7,543 nucleotides of DNA, taken from NCBI GenBank assembly GCA_021826565.1, contig JAKAZJ010000078.1:1-7543 (forward strand), read 5' to 3'. Positions 1 through 6,446 of the stretch are shown piece by piece. The notes beneath the pieces were generated by a model. It was given only the letters and a program-made list of their open reading frames with translations. It was not told the origin of the DNA and did not search any database. The DNA is from Pseudomonadota bacterium. GTDB taxonomy: Bacteria > Pseudomonadota > Alphaproteobacteria > Acetobacterales > Acetobacteraceae. Within the stretch, counting starts at the first letter, position 1; each line of letters starts with the position of its first letter. Both the position numbers and the translations under genes were made by a program.

Positions 1-502
1 CGCCTCGGCCACCAGAATGGCGAAGCAGGCGCCGGATTCCAGCTATCAGGGGATGCGGTCCGACGACGCGCAGTTCCGCCTGGCCGATCCGCGCCTGCTG
101 GAAACGGCCGACGAATGGGGCGATGATATCCAGTTGCAGATACTCAGCATCTTTCCCGGTTTCATCCTCCAGCAGATCCATAACTCGGTCGCCGTGCGCC
201 AGGTGTTGCCGAAGGGGGTGGCCGAGACGGATCTGAACTGGACCCTGCTCGGCTTCACCGACGATCCGCCCGATCTGCGCCGCATGCGTCTGCGCCAGGG
301 CAATCTGGTGGGGCCGGCCGGGTTCGTTTCGATGGAAGACGGCTGCGTCGGCGGTTTCGTCCAGCGCGGCGCGGCCGCCGCCGCCGCTGCGCAATCGGTG
401 ATCGAAATGGGCGGGGCGGACGCCGATAGCCAGGAAACGCGGGCCACCGAATCCTCGGTGCGCGGCTTCTGGAAACATTGGCGCGCGGTGATGGGACTAT
501 GA
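1..502 (+). CDS. Aromatic-ring-hydroxylating (Rieske) dioxygenase alpha subunit, C-terminal fragment
   Basis: The reading frame is open from the left edge (first full codon at 2), so this is the last 166 residues of a longer gene. The Rieske [2Fe-2S] domain and the two iron-binding histidines lie outside the window. What remains matches the end of the Ring_hydroxyl_A catalytic domain: an [20 protein letters not shown] strand region, a DLNWTLLGF stretch, and the block [11 protein letters not shown]. The Asp of MEDG (codon 338-340) sits where the third ligand of the 2-His-1-carboxylate facial triad (Asp362 in naphthalene dioxygenase) is expected. A run of seven alanines follows. The enzyme would hydroxylate an aromatic ring in the cytoplasm using O2 and electrons from a ferredoxin or reductase. 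The style resembles the benzoate/anthranilate/salicylate oxygenase group, but the substrate cannot be read from this fragment. It overlaps the beta-subunit gene by 4 nt. The ATG at 17 is internal, not the start. Confidence 0.93.
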   Translation, partial: ASATRMAKQAPDSSYQGMRSDDAQFRLADPRLLETADEWGDDIQLQILSIFPGFILQQIHNSVAVRQVLPKGVAETDLNWTLLGFTDDPPDLRRMRLRQGNLVGPAGFVSMEDGCVGGFVQRGAAAAAAAQSVIEMGGADADSQETRATESSVRGFWKHWRAVMGL

Positions 503-966
503 GCGCCGATCTGCTGTTCCGCCTCGCCGCACTCAACGCCGCCTATGCCGACGCGATCGATTCCGACCGGCTGGAAGACTGGCCGGGATTCTTCGCCGAT
601 CCCTGCCGCTACGTCATCACCACCGCGGAAAACCACCGCGCCGGCCTGTCCGCCGGCGTGGTCTGGGCGGATGGCCGGGCGATGCTGGCCGATCGCGTCG
701 CCGCCCTGCGGCGGGCGAATATCTATGAACGGCAGGCGTATCGCCACATCCTGGGGATGCCGCTGATCCGCGCCGTCACCGCCGATGGCGTCCGTGCCGA
801 AACCCCGTTCCTGGTCGCGCGCATCCTGCGCGACGGCCGTACCGATCTGTTTGCGACCGGTATCTGTCTGGATCTGGTGCGGCTGGACCCGGCGCCGTGC
901 TATGGCGAACGCATCGTGGTCTGCGACAGCGCCCGCTTCGACACCCTGCTGGCGCTGCCGCTATAG
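499..966 (+). CDS. Aromatic-ring-hydroxylating dioxygenase beta subunit
   Basis: This 155-residue protein belongs to the small-subunit family of ring-hydroxylating oxygenases (Ring_hydroxyl_B, an SnoaL/NTF2-like cone fold). The beta subunit carries no metal and supports the alpha subunit in an alpha3beta3 or similar complex. Supporting sequence includes the N-terminal helix with [22 protein letters not shown], then [11 protein letters not shown], and the family-typical [14 protein letters not shown] followed by an FLVARIL strand. I chose the ATG at 499 because it overlaps the alpha stop as ATGA (499-502) and gives an N-terminus of family length. An in-frame ATG at 478 would add seven residues (MARGDGT) inside the alpha coding region and is less likely. 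Translational coupling to alpha is expected. The product is slightly short compared with the 160-190 residues common in the family. Confidence 0.93.
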   Translation: MSADLLFRLAALNAAYADAIDSDRLEDWPGFFADPCRYVITTAENHRAGLSAGVVWADGRAMLADRVAALRRANIYERQAYRHILGMPLIRAVTADGVRAETPFLVARILRDGRTDLFATGICLDLVRLDPAPCYGERIVVCDSARFDTLLALPL

Positions 967-967
967 C

Positions 968-975
968 GGAGGAAA
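968..975 (+). promoter_or_regulatory. Strong ribosome binding site of the VOC gene
   Basis: GGAGGAAA lies just after the beta-subunit stop and ends 5 nt before the ATG at 981. It is the clearest Shine-Dalgarno sequence in the window. It supports the 981 start over any upstream in-frame alternative such as the TTG/ATG-like codons inside the beta gene. Confidence 0.85.
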
Positions 976-980
976 CCAAC

Positions 981-1535
981 ATGCCCCCCTTGCCCCGCCT
1001 GCCCGAACGCCTGCATCACCACGCCTATGTCGTGGCCGACCAGGAAACCAATCGCCGCTTCTTCGAAGACACGCTGGGCCTGCCTCTGGTCGCGACCTGG
1101 TGCGAAACCCCGCGCCATCCGCTGACCGGGGTCCCCACGCCGATGTGCCATACGTTCTTCGCGCTGGCCGATGGCGGCGCGCTGGCGTTCTTCCAGTTCG
1201 CCGATCCCGCGATGCACCGGCTTTGCGTCACCGATACGCCGCCACGGGTACGCAGCTTCGACCACATCGCCTTCAAGGTCGATGACGAGACCTACACCGC
1301 CATCGTCGCCCGCCTGCACGCGGCCGGCGATCCGGTGCGTGAGACCGATCACGGCTATTGCCGATCGTGCTACGCGACCTCCCCGGACGGGCTGATCGTG
1401 GAGTTCACCGTGGATCCGCCGGACGCCGATGCGATCGCGGCGGCGCGCCGCGCCGATGCCCATGCCGAGCTGTCGCGCTGGCTCGGCGGCGATCACCGCC
1501 CCAACAACGCATTGCGCGGCGCTCACGCGGCGTAA
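981..1535 (+). CDS. VOC-superfamily protein, likely single-domain type I extradiol dioxygenase-like
   Basis: This 184-residue vicinal-oxygen-chelate (glyoxalase/bleomycin resistance/dioxygenase) protein has two betaalphabetabetabeta modules. The first begins LHHHAYVVADQETNRRFFEDTLGLPLV and the second begins SFDHIAFKVDDE. Candidate metal ligands are His14, His95 and Glu141. The stretch from Thr122 to Glu141 (T-x-H, then CY-x2-SPDG-x3-E) closely follows the PROSITE extradiol ring-cleavage signature, with Cys130 and Ser134 as the two deviations. His124 and Tyr131 match the second-shell acid/base His and Tyr of BphC-type enzymes, and His79 lies 16 residues before His95, about where BphC His195 lies. 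It sits 14 bp after the oxygenase beta gene with its own strong ribosome site, so it is co-transcribed with the oxygenase and may open the ring of its product. A glyoxalase-like or non-catalytic role is not excluded. The last 13 bp overlap the convergent TPR gene. Confidence 0.88.
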   Translation: MPPLPRLPERLHHHAYVVADQETNRRFFEDTLGLPLVATWCETPRHPLTGVPTPMCHTFFALADGGALAFFQFADPAMHRLCVTDTPPRVRSFDHIAFKVDDETYTAIVARLHAAGDPVRETDHGYCRSCYATSPDGLIVEFTVDPPDADAIAAARRADAHAELSRWLGGDHRPNNALRGAHAA

Positions 1536-3133
1536 GCGGCCAGCGCGGCGCGCAGCTCGGCCACCACCGGCGCCCAGTCCCGGTCCGGTCCCTGACGGAA
1601 CAGCCGCGCCGTGGGATACCACGGACTGTCCGCGCGATCCTGCATCCAGCGCCAGTCGGGACTGTCGCGCAGCAGGATCCACACCGGGCGGCCCAGCGCG
1701 CCGGCCAGATGCGCGACCGCGGTATCGACCGTCACCACCAGGTCGAGCGCGGCGATCAGGGAGGCGGTGGCATCGAAATCGGGCAGTTCCGCATCGTGCA
1801 GCGCGATGCGCCCGTCGCGTTCGGCCCAGACGCGGTGTTCGTTGGTCATCTCGATCTGCAGCGCGTGGAAGCCCGCACCGGGCAGGTCCAGCAGCGGCGC
1901 CAGATCGGGCAGCGGGATCGAGCTGCGCCGCGAATGGCGCGATCCCCACCAGCACAAGCCGATGTTCGGCCCCGCCGGAAGCCGCGTCCGCCAGCGCGCG
2001 ACCGCGGCCGGATCGGGCGTCAGATACGGGATCGCGGCCGGGATCGTCGCCACGGTGGTGGCAAACATCAGCGGCAGGCTCAGCAGCGAGACGGTCAGAT
2101 CATGCTCCGGCTCCGCTTCGTCTTCCGCGATCACGCTGGTCAGGGCCGGCATCCGCGACAGCAGCGTTACCTGATCGGCATAGGTGCTCAGGCTGACCGC
2201 GCCGGCATGGGCGGCCAGCAGCGCGGCATAGCGGATGAAATGCAGCACGTCGCCGCGCCCCTGTTCGCGCCGGATCAGCACGTGCCGGCCGGCGCAGGCG
2301 GCAAGGTCCGGGATCACCGGCAGCGGCTGGTCACGCTCGGCCGCATCGCGGAATCCCTCGATCTCCCAACGGCGTTCGTATAGCGGCCAGGCTTCGGCGT
2401 AGTGCCCCAGGGCGAGCAGCGACAGGCTCATGTTCCACTCGGCGCGCGCGGCTCCGGGGGCCAGCGCCAGCCAGGCGCGCCCCACCGCCAGTGCTGCTTC
2501 GTGATCGGAACGTTCCACCAGCGCGGCGGCCAGCGATTCCAGCACCAGCGGGCGCTTCTCCGCTTCCCCCGGTCCCGGTGGGACGGCCAGGATCGCGCGG
2601 TAGCAGTCGATCGCGGCGGCGAACTCGTCCAACCGGGCCAGCCCCAGCCCCATGTTGTAAAGCGCCGGAGCGAAGCCCGGGCGGGCGCCCAGCGCGGCGC
2701 GATACGCATCCAGCGCCGCCAGATCCGCCCCCAGCCGACGCAGCGCGTTGCCGCGGTTGTTGTGCGCATCCGCCAGCGTCGGGTCCAGCGCGGTCGCCTG
2801 GGCATAGGCGGTGACTGCGTCCTGGTTGCGTTCCAACGCCAGCAACGCATTGCCCTGATGGTAACGGATGCGACCGTCATCGGCACATAGCAGGGCGGCT
2901 CTTTCCAGCGGCGCGATCGCTTCCGCCGGGGCGCCGGATTCGGTCAGGATCACGCCCAGCAGATGCAGCGCCGCGACGTCGTCCGGCTGCGCTGCCAGCG
3001 CCTGCTCGCACAGGGCACGCGCTTCCCCGAACGCCCTGGCCGCATAGCGCGCCTGGGCAACCTCCAGCACGGGAGGCGCCGGAGTGAGGCGGAACCGGTG
3101 GGTCAGGCTGTATTCCATGGCCCTCGATGCCAT
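1523..3133 (-). CDS. TPR-repeat protein with C-terminal glycosyltransferase (GT9-like) domain
   Basis: This 536-residue protein has a tandem tetratricopeptide array over about residues 20-255. The repeats are 34 residues apart, with recognisable A/G and Y/P positions, for example HNNRGNALRRLGADLAALDAY and LYNMGLGLARLDEFAAAIDCY. An NMSLSLLALGHYAEAWPLYERRWE linker follows. The C-terminal half (about 280-536) has RREQGRGDVLHFIRY (287-302), a GLCWWGSRHSRRSSIPL segment, and DLVVTVDTAVAHLAGALGRP (464-483). The last resembles the nucleotide-sugar-side motif of GT9/heptosyltransferase-like folds, followed by DWRWMQDRADSPWYPT. Such fusions are frequent in Rhodospirillales and are thought to act in cell-surface or protein glycosylation, but the sugar and acceptor are unknown. 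No signal peptide or membrane span is seen, so it is probably cytoplasmic. The ATG at 3133 lacks a good ribosome site. An ATG at 3118 (MEYSLTHRF) has a GAGGG nearby but only 2 nt away, so the start is uncertain by 5 residues. Confidence 0.88.
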   Translation of the reverse strand: MASRAMEYSLTHRFRLTPAPPVLEVAQARYAARAFGEARALCEQALAAQPDDVAALHLLGVILTESGAPAEAIAPLERAALLCADDGRIRYHQGNALLALERNQDAVTAYAQATALDPTLADAHNNRGNALRRLGADLAALDAYRAALGARPGFAPALYNMGLGLARLDEFAAAIDCYRAILAVPPGPGEAEKRPLVLESLAAALVERSDHEAALAVGRAWLALAPGAARAEWNMSLSLLALGHYAEAWPLYERRWEIEGFRDAAERDQPLPVIPDLAACAGRHVLIRREQGRGDVLHFIRYAALLAAHAGAVSLSTYADQVTLLSRMPALTSVIAEDEAEPEHDLTVSLLSLPLMFATTVATIPAAIPYLTPDPAAVARWRTRLPAGPNIGLCWWGSRHSRRSSIPLPDLAPLLDLPGAGFHALQIEMTNEHRVWAERDGRIALHDAELPDFDATASLIAALDLVVTVDTAVAHLAGALGRPVWILLRDSPDWRWMQDRADSPWYPTARLFRQGPDRDWAPVVAELRAALAAYAA

Positions 3134-3205
3134 CGGCCGCGAGAGGCGATAGGTGGGGACGCAAGCCGGTCGGTCAAGCCTAGAATCGGCCGAATCGAGC
3201 GCGAT

Positions 3206-3217
3206 TGATCCGGATCA
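3206..3217. repeat. 12-bp perfect palindrome, possible operator
   Basis: TGATCCGGATCA is its own reverse complement. It lies 68 bp upstream of the HiPIP start and 73 bp upstream of the TPR gene start, in a region expected to hold both promoters. A dimeric regulator could bind it. In GC-rich DNA a palindrome of this length can also arise by chance, so no regulator is named. Confidence 0.35.
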
Positions 3218-3274
3218 GTGCCGGTCCCGCGGCGCGGGGGAGAATCCCGCCCGCCGCATTCCGCGGTATGAAAC

Positions 3275-3278
3275 GGAG
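3275..3278 (+). promoter_or_regulatory. Ribosome binding site setting the HiPIP start
   Basis: GGAG ends 6 nt before the ATG at 3285, which is ideal spacing. It selects this start over the ATG at 3268 (a different frame) and over the GTG at 3153 far upstream in the same frame, which would put about 44 unlikely residues ahead of the export signal. Confidence 0.7.
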
Positions 3279-3284
3279 CCCCCG

Positions 3285-3614
3285 ATGTCCTGTTCCCCCG
3301 ACGCGCCCGATCGCCGCCGTCTGCTGCTGCTTGCGCTGGCCGGCGCTGCGTTGCCGATCCTGCCCGCCGTGGCGGCCGCGGCGGACGCGCCGACCAAGGC
3401 CGCCAAGACGGCCGCGCACTACCAGGATCATCCGAAGGCCGGAAACATGTGCGGGCATTGCCGCTTCTACATCGCCAAGGGCGGCGCGCCCGGTAAGGGC
3501 ATGATGGGCGCGGCGATAGGGCCGGGGATGATGGCCGACGGCACCTGCCAGATCGTCGCCGGCGCGATCAGCCCGCGGGGCTGGTGCCAGTTCTACGCCC
3601 CGCTCAAAGCCTGA
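3285..3614 (+). CDS. High-potential iron-sulfur protein (HiPIP), Tat-exported
   Basis: This 109-residue precursor of a periplasmic one-electron carrier has a single [4Fe-4S] cluster cycling between 3+ and 2+. Cluster ligands are Cys56, Cys59, Cys88 and Cys101. They sit in the family framework NMCGHCRFYI near the start and [19 protein letters not shown] at the end. The N-terminus has a twin-arginine type signal: RRR (10-12), a leucine/alanine-rich core (13-31), and a likely cleavage after the AVAAAA run near residue 33. This fits HiPIPs, which fold in the cytoplasm and leave by Tat. The gap between the second and third cysteines is 29 residues, long for the family, and filled with a Gly/Met-rich stretch (66-86). 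The partner is not evident. HiPIPs typically serve photosynthetic reaction centres or terminal oxidases. The gene appears monocistronic, and its last 22 bp overlap the convergent ATPase gene. Confidence 0.93.
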   Translation: MSCSPDAPDRRRLLLLALAGAALPILPAVAAAADAPTKAAKTAAHYQDHPKAGNMCGHCRFYIAKGGAPGKGMMGAAIGPGMMADGTCQIVAGAISPRGWCQFYAPLKA

Positions 3615-4585
3615 GCCGGTCCGGCTTCAAGGTGGCAGGCGACCGCTTGGCCCGGCGCCAGCTCGCGCAGCACCGGCGGCTCGACCCGGCAGCGGTCGAA
3701 CACGAACGGGCAGCGGGTGTGGAAATGGCAGCCGGGCGGCGGGTGGATCGGGCTGGGCACGTCGCCGGTGAGGATCATCCGCGCGCGTTTCGCGGTCGGG
3801 TCCGGCACCGGCACCGCCGATAGCAGCGCGCGCGTATAGGGGTGGCGGGGCGTGGCGAACAGCGTGCGTCGGTCCGCCACCTCCACCAGCTTGCCGAGAT
3901 ACATCACCGCGACGCGATGCGTCAGATGTTCGACGATCGCGAGATCGTGGCTGATGAACAGCAGCGCCAGCCCCAGCGCGTCCTGCAACTCGGCCAGCAG
4001 GTTGACGATCTGCGCCTTCACCGAGACGTCCAGCGCGGAGACCGCTTCGTCGCAGACGATCAGATCTGGCTCCGGCGCCAACGCGCGCGCGATGCCGATG
4101 CGTTGGCGCTGGCCGCCGGAGAATTCGTGCGGGAACCGGTCCAGCGCATCGCGCGGCAGCCGCACCTGATCGAGCAGCGCCAGCAGCCGCGCCTCCAGCG
4201 CCGCGCCTTTCGCCAATCCGAAATTGCGGATCGGCTCGGCCAGGATCTCGCGCACTTTCATGCGTGGCGACAGCGAGGAGAACGGGTCCTGGAATACCAC
4301 CTGCATGCGCCGCCGCATCCGGCGCAATTCGGGTCCGGGCATGGTATCGATGCGCGCGCCGTCCAGACGGACTTCGCCGGAGGTAGGCGCCAGCAGCCGC
4401 AGGACGGCGCGGCCGACGGTGGATTTGCCGCAGCCGGATTCGCCCACCAGCGACAGGGTCTCGCCGCGGGCGACGGCGAAGGTGACGCCGTCCACCGCGT
4501 AAACCTGCCCGGTGGTGCGCCCCAGAAGCCCGCCGCGCAGCGGAAAATGCTTGCGTAGATCGGTGACTTCCAGCAACGGGGTCAT
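3593..4585 (-). CDS. Peptide-type ABC transporter ATP-binding protein (DppF/OppF family)
   Basis: This 330-residue cytoplasmic ATPase is one of the two motors of an oligopeptide/dipeptide-type importer. It has Walker A GESGCGKS (48-55), Q-loop Gln99 in [12 protein letters not shown], signature FSGGQRQR (155-162), Walker B DLIVCDE (174-180), SALD D-loop (183-186) and H-loop His213. The C-terminal oligopeptide-transporter extension follows ([12 protein letters not shown], then four cysteines at 286, 292, 299 and 317). The N-terminus [19 protein letters not shown] is typical of the F subunit. I chose the ATG at 4585 because it overlaps the stop of the upstream ATPase as ATGA and leaves a normal family length. 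Further upstream starts in this frame run through the neighbour's coding region. It is the last gene of the operon. Substrates of this family include peptides, glutathione, nickel and sugars, and the substrate cannot be decided here. Confidence 0.95.
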   Translation of the reverse strand: MTPLLEVTDLRKHFPLRGGLLGRTTGQVYAVDGVTFAVARGETLSLVGESGCGKSTVGRAVLRLLAPTSGEVRLDGARIDTMPGPELRRMRRRMQVVFQDPFSSLSPRMKVREILAEPIRNFGLAKGAALEARLLALLDQVRLPRDALDRFPHEFSGGQRQRIGIARALAPEPDLIVCDEAVSALDVSVKAQIVNLLAELQDALGLALLFISHDLAIVEHLTHRVAVMYLGKLVEVADRRTLFATPRHPYTRALLSAVPVPDPTAKRARMILTGDVPSPIHPPPGCHFHTRCPFVFDRCRVEPPVLRELAPGQAVACHLEAGPAQALSGA

Positions 4586-5565
4586 GCGGCCTCGGCGTGG
4601 TGGCAGGCGACCAGGTGGTCCGGCGCCAGCGCGCGGATGGCCGGGGCGGAGGTGTGGCACAGCGCGTCGGCCTGCCCGCAACGCGCCGCGAACGGGCAGC
4701 CGACGATGCGCGCACGCAATGACGGCACCAGGCCGGGAATCTCGGCCAGCCGCGCGCGTCCCGCGCCCTCCGCCGCGCCGCCCAGCCGCGGCACCGCCCC
4801 CATCAGCCCGCGCGTGTAGGGGTGCAGCGGGCGGGCGAACAAGGCGTCCACCGGCGCTTCTTCCACCTTGCGTCCCGCATACATCACCACCACCCGTTCG
4901 GCGGTTTCCGCCACCACGCCCAGATCATGGGTAATCAGCATGATCGCCGAGCCGATGCGCTGTTTCAGTCCGCGCATCAGATCCAGAATCTGCGCCTGGA
5001 TGGTGACATCCAGCGCGGTGGTGGGTTCGTCGGCGATCAGCAGCTTCGGGTTGCACGCCAGCGCCATCGCGATCATCACCCGCTGGCGCATCCCGCCCGA
5101 GAGCTGGTGCGGGTATTCGCGTACCCGCCGTTCCGGAGCGGGAATCCCGACCAGGACCAGCGTCTCGATCGCGCGCGCCTCGGCCGCGGCGGCGGTCAGT
5201 TGTTGGTGCAGACGCAGCGTTTCGGTGATCTGCCGGCCGATGGTCAACACCGGGTTGAGGCTGGTCATCGGCTCCTGGAAGATCATCGCGATCTCGTTGC
5301 CGCGGATGCGCCGCATCTCCGCTTCCGGCAGCGCCAGCAATTCGCGCCCCTGGAACCGGATCGACCCGGCGATGCGTCCCGGTGGCGTGGCGATCAGGCG
5401 CAGGATCGACATCGAGGTGACGGATTTCCCGCAGCCCGATTCGCCGACGATCGCCAGCGTTTCGCCGGCGGCGACGGTGAAGGACAGGCCCTCGACCGCG
5501 CGCACCACGCCGTCCGGCGTGCCGAAATGCGTTTGCAGCGCCGTGACTTCCAGCAGTTGCGTCAC
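4582..5565 (-). CDS. Peptide-type ABC transporter ATP-binding protein (DppD/OppD family)
   Basis: This 327-residue ATPase pairs with the following F-type ATPase to power the importer. It has Walker A GESGCGKS (41-48), Q-loop Gln97 in [12 protein letters not shown], signature LSGGMRQR (155-162), Walker B LLIADEP (175-181) and H-loop His213. The [15 protein letters not shown] and [16 protein letters not shown] blocks are characteristic of the D subunit. A C-terminal oligopeptide-transporter extension follows ([14 protein letters not shown]) with cysteines at 290, 296, 303 and 321. The start is a GTG at 5565 that overlaps the stop of the upstream permease as GTGA and gives the expected N-terminus (V/M)[18 protein letters not shown]. 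The ATG at 5688 would add 41 unrelated residues inside the permease gene. No strong ribosome site precedes the GTG, so translation is probably coupled to the permease. Confidence 0.95.
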   Translation of the reverse strand: MTQLLEVTALQTHFGTPDGVVRAVEGLSFTVAAGETLAIVGESGCGKSVTSMSILRLIATPPGRIAGSIRFQGRELLALPEAEMRRIRGNEIAMIFQEPMTSLNPVLTIGRQITETLRLHQQLTAAAAEARAIETLVLVGIPAPERRVREYPHQLSGGMRQRVMIAMALACNPKLLIADEPTTALDVTIQAQILDLMRGLKQRIGSAIMLITHDLGVVAETAERVVVMYAGRKVEEAPVDALFARPLHPYTRGLMGAVPRLGGAAEGAGRARLAEIPGLVPSLRARIVGCPFAARCGQADALCHTSAPAIRALAPDHLVACHHAEAA

Positions 5566-6446
5566 AGGCGCTTGGCCAGCCGGGGGTCCAGCGCGTCGCG
5601 CATCCCATCGCCCAGCAGGTTCACCGCCAGCACCGTGACCGACAGGAAGGTCGCCGGGAAGAACACGATATAGGGCTTGATCTCCCACAGCGCGCGGCCC
5701 TCCGCCATGATGTTGCCCCAGCTTGGGATGATCGGCGGCGTGCCGGCGCCGATGAAGGACAGGATCGCTTCGGTGATCATGGCGGACGCGCAGGTGAAGG
5801 TGGCCTGCACCAGCAAGGCCGCCATGGTGTTGGGCAGGATGTGACGCCAGATCAGCCGCGGCGTGCGGGTGCCGGCGGCGATCGCGGCTTCCACGAAGGG
5901 CTGCTCGCGCAACGACAGCACGACGCCGCGGACCAGGCGCGAGACGCGCGGGAATTCCGATACCGAGATCGCGAAGATCACGTTACCGACCGAGGCCTGG
6001 GTCAGCGCCATCAGCGCGATCGCGAGCAGGATCGGCGGGATCGACATCAGCCCGTCCATCACCCGCATCAGGATCCCGTCCAGGAACCGCACGAACCCCG
6101 CCGTCACCCCGACCAGCGTGCCGGCGGCGGCGGCGCAGAACGCCACGGAAAACCCTACGCCGAGCGAAATACGTGCGCCATACAGCGTGCGCGAATACAC
6201 ATCCCGCCCCAGCATGTCGGTGCCGAACCAGTGCCGCGCCGAGGGGTCCGCCAGCCGGTGGATCGGATCGATCGCGATCGGATCGACGGTGCCGAGGAAC
6301 GGGGCGAACACCGCGATCGCCACCATCGCCACCAGGATCGCCGCCCCCAGCGCGGCGGTGGGATGGCGGCGGAGGAAGGTGCGCACCACGCCGCGGCGCA
6401 GCACCGGGGGCAGCACGTCGGGCAGCGAAGGGGCGGCGGCGCTCAA
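5562..6446 (-). CDS. Peptide-type ABC transporter permease (DppC/OppC family)
   Basis: This 294-residue inner-membrane permease forms half of the importer channel. Family hallmarks in order are: a hydrophilic N-terminus, a first membrane span (about 31-51), the periplasmic motif [21 protein letters not shown] (72-92), and further spans around 95-117, 133-148 and 153-163. Next come the cytoplasmic EAA loop [20 protein letters not shown] (186-205) that docks on an ATPase, spans near 208-234 and 260-280, and the C-terminal [15 protein letters not shown] chose a TTG start at 6446: it overlaps the stop of the upstream permease as TTGA, has GAGG 8 nt upstream, and gives the normal length. The same frame stays open far upstream to 7178, but that part is antisense-free overlap with the B permease and does not resemble any permease. 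GTG codons a little downstream (for example at V11) are alternative starts. Confidence 0.93.
   Translation of the reverse strand: MSAAAPSLPDVLPPVLRRGVVRTFLRRHPTAALGAAILVAMVAIAVFAPFLGTVDPIAIDPIHRLADPSARHWFGTDMLGRDVYSRTLYGARISLGVGFSVAFCAAAAGTLVGVTAGFVRFLDGILMRVMDGLMSIPPILLAIALMALTQASVGNVIFAISVSEFPRVSRLVRGVVLSLREQPFVEAAIAAGTRTPRLIWRHILPNTMAALLVQATFTCASAMITEAILSFIGAGTPPIIPSWGNIMAEGRALWEIKPYIVFFPATFLSVTVLAVNLLGDGMRDALDPRLAKRL

Larger units (their letters stand above)
3134..3284. promoter_or_regulatory. Divergent intergenic region between the TPR-glycosyltransferase and HiPIP genes
   Basis: This 151-bp gap should hold the promoters of both divergent genes. On the + strand TAGAAT at 3181-3186 matches a sigma70 -10 at five of six positions, but no good -35 lies 16-18 nt upstream. 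On the - strand TTGACC (3177-3172) resembles a -35, with only a poor -10 (ACCTAT, 3154-3149) 17 nt downstream. A perfect 12-bp palindrome lies at 3206-3217 and an 8-bp palindrome TCGGCCGA at 3186-3193. Short GC-rich stems lie at 3226-3250. No open frame here looks like a gene. Confidence 0.4.

Noticed and set aside
368..390. A GCC/GCG-rich run encoding seven alanines in the oxygenase alpha gene, considered as a simple-sequence repeat.
   Set aside because: It is short, the codons vary, and the frame is intact. It is more likely an ordinary alanine-rich helix in a GC-rich gene.
46..747. A 233-codon open frame on the - strand opposite the oxygenase genes.
   Set aside because: It is a shadow of the alpha and beta subunit genes, whose conserved motifs are on the + strand.
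900..1955. A 351-codon open frame on the - strand across the VOC gene and the TPR gene end.
   Set aside because: It is opposite the VOC gene and out of frame with the TPR gene, both of which have family motifs. Its translation has no recognisable domain.
1358..2383. A 341-codon + strand open frame opposite the TPR gene.
   Set aside because: The translation is Arg/Gln-rich without domains. The - strand has the regular 34-residue TPR pattern and GT motifs.
3268..3270. An ATG 17 nt before the HiPIP start as an alternative initiation site.
   Set aside because: It is in a different frame from the HiPIP and has no ribosome site. The ATG at 3285 has GGAG at ideal spacing.
3842..4558. A 238-codon + strand open frame opposite the F ATPase.
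   Set aside because: The - strand shows a complete set of ABC ATPase motifs, and the + strand frame is compositionally a shadow.
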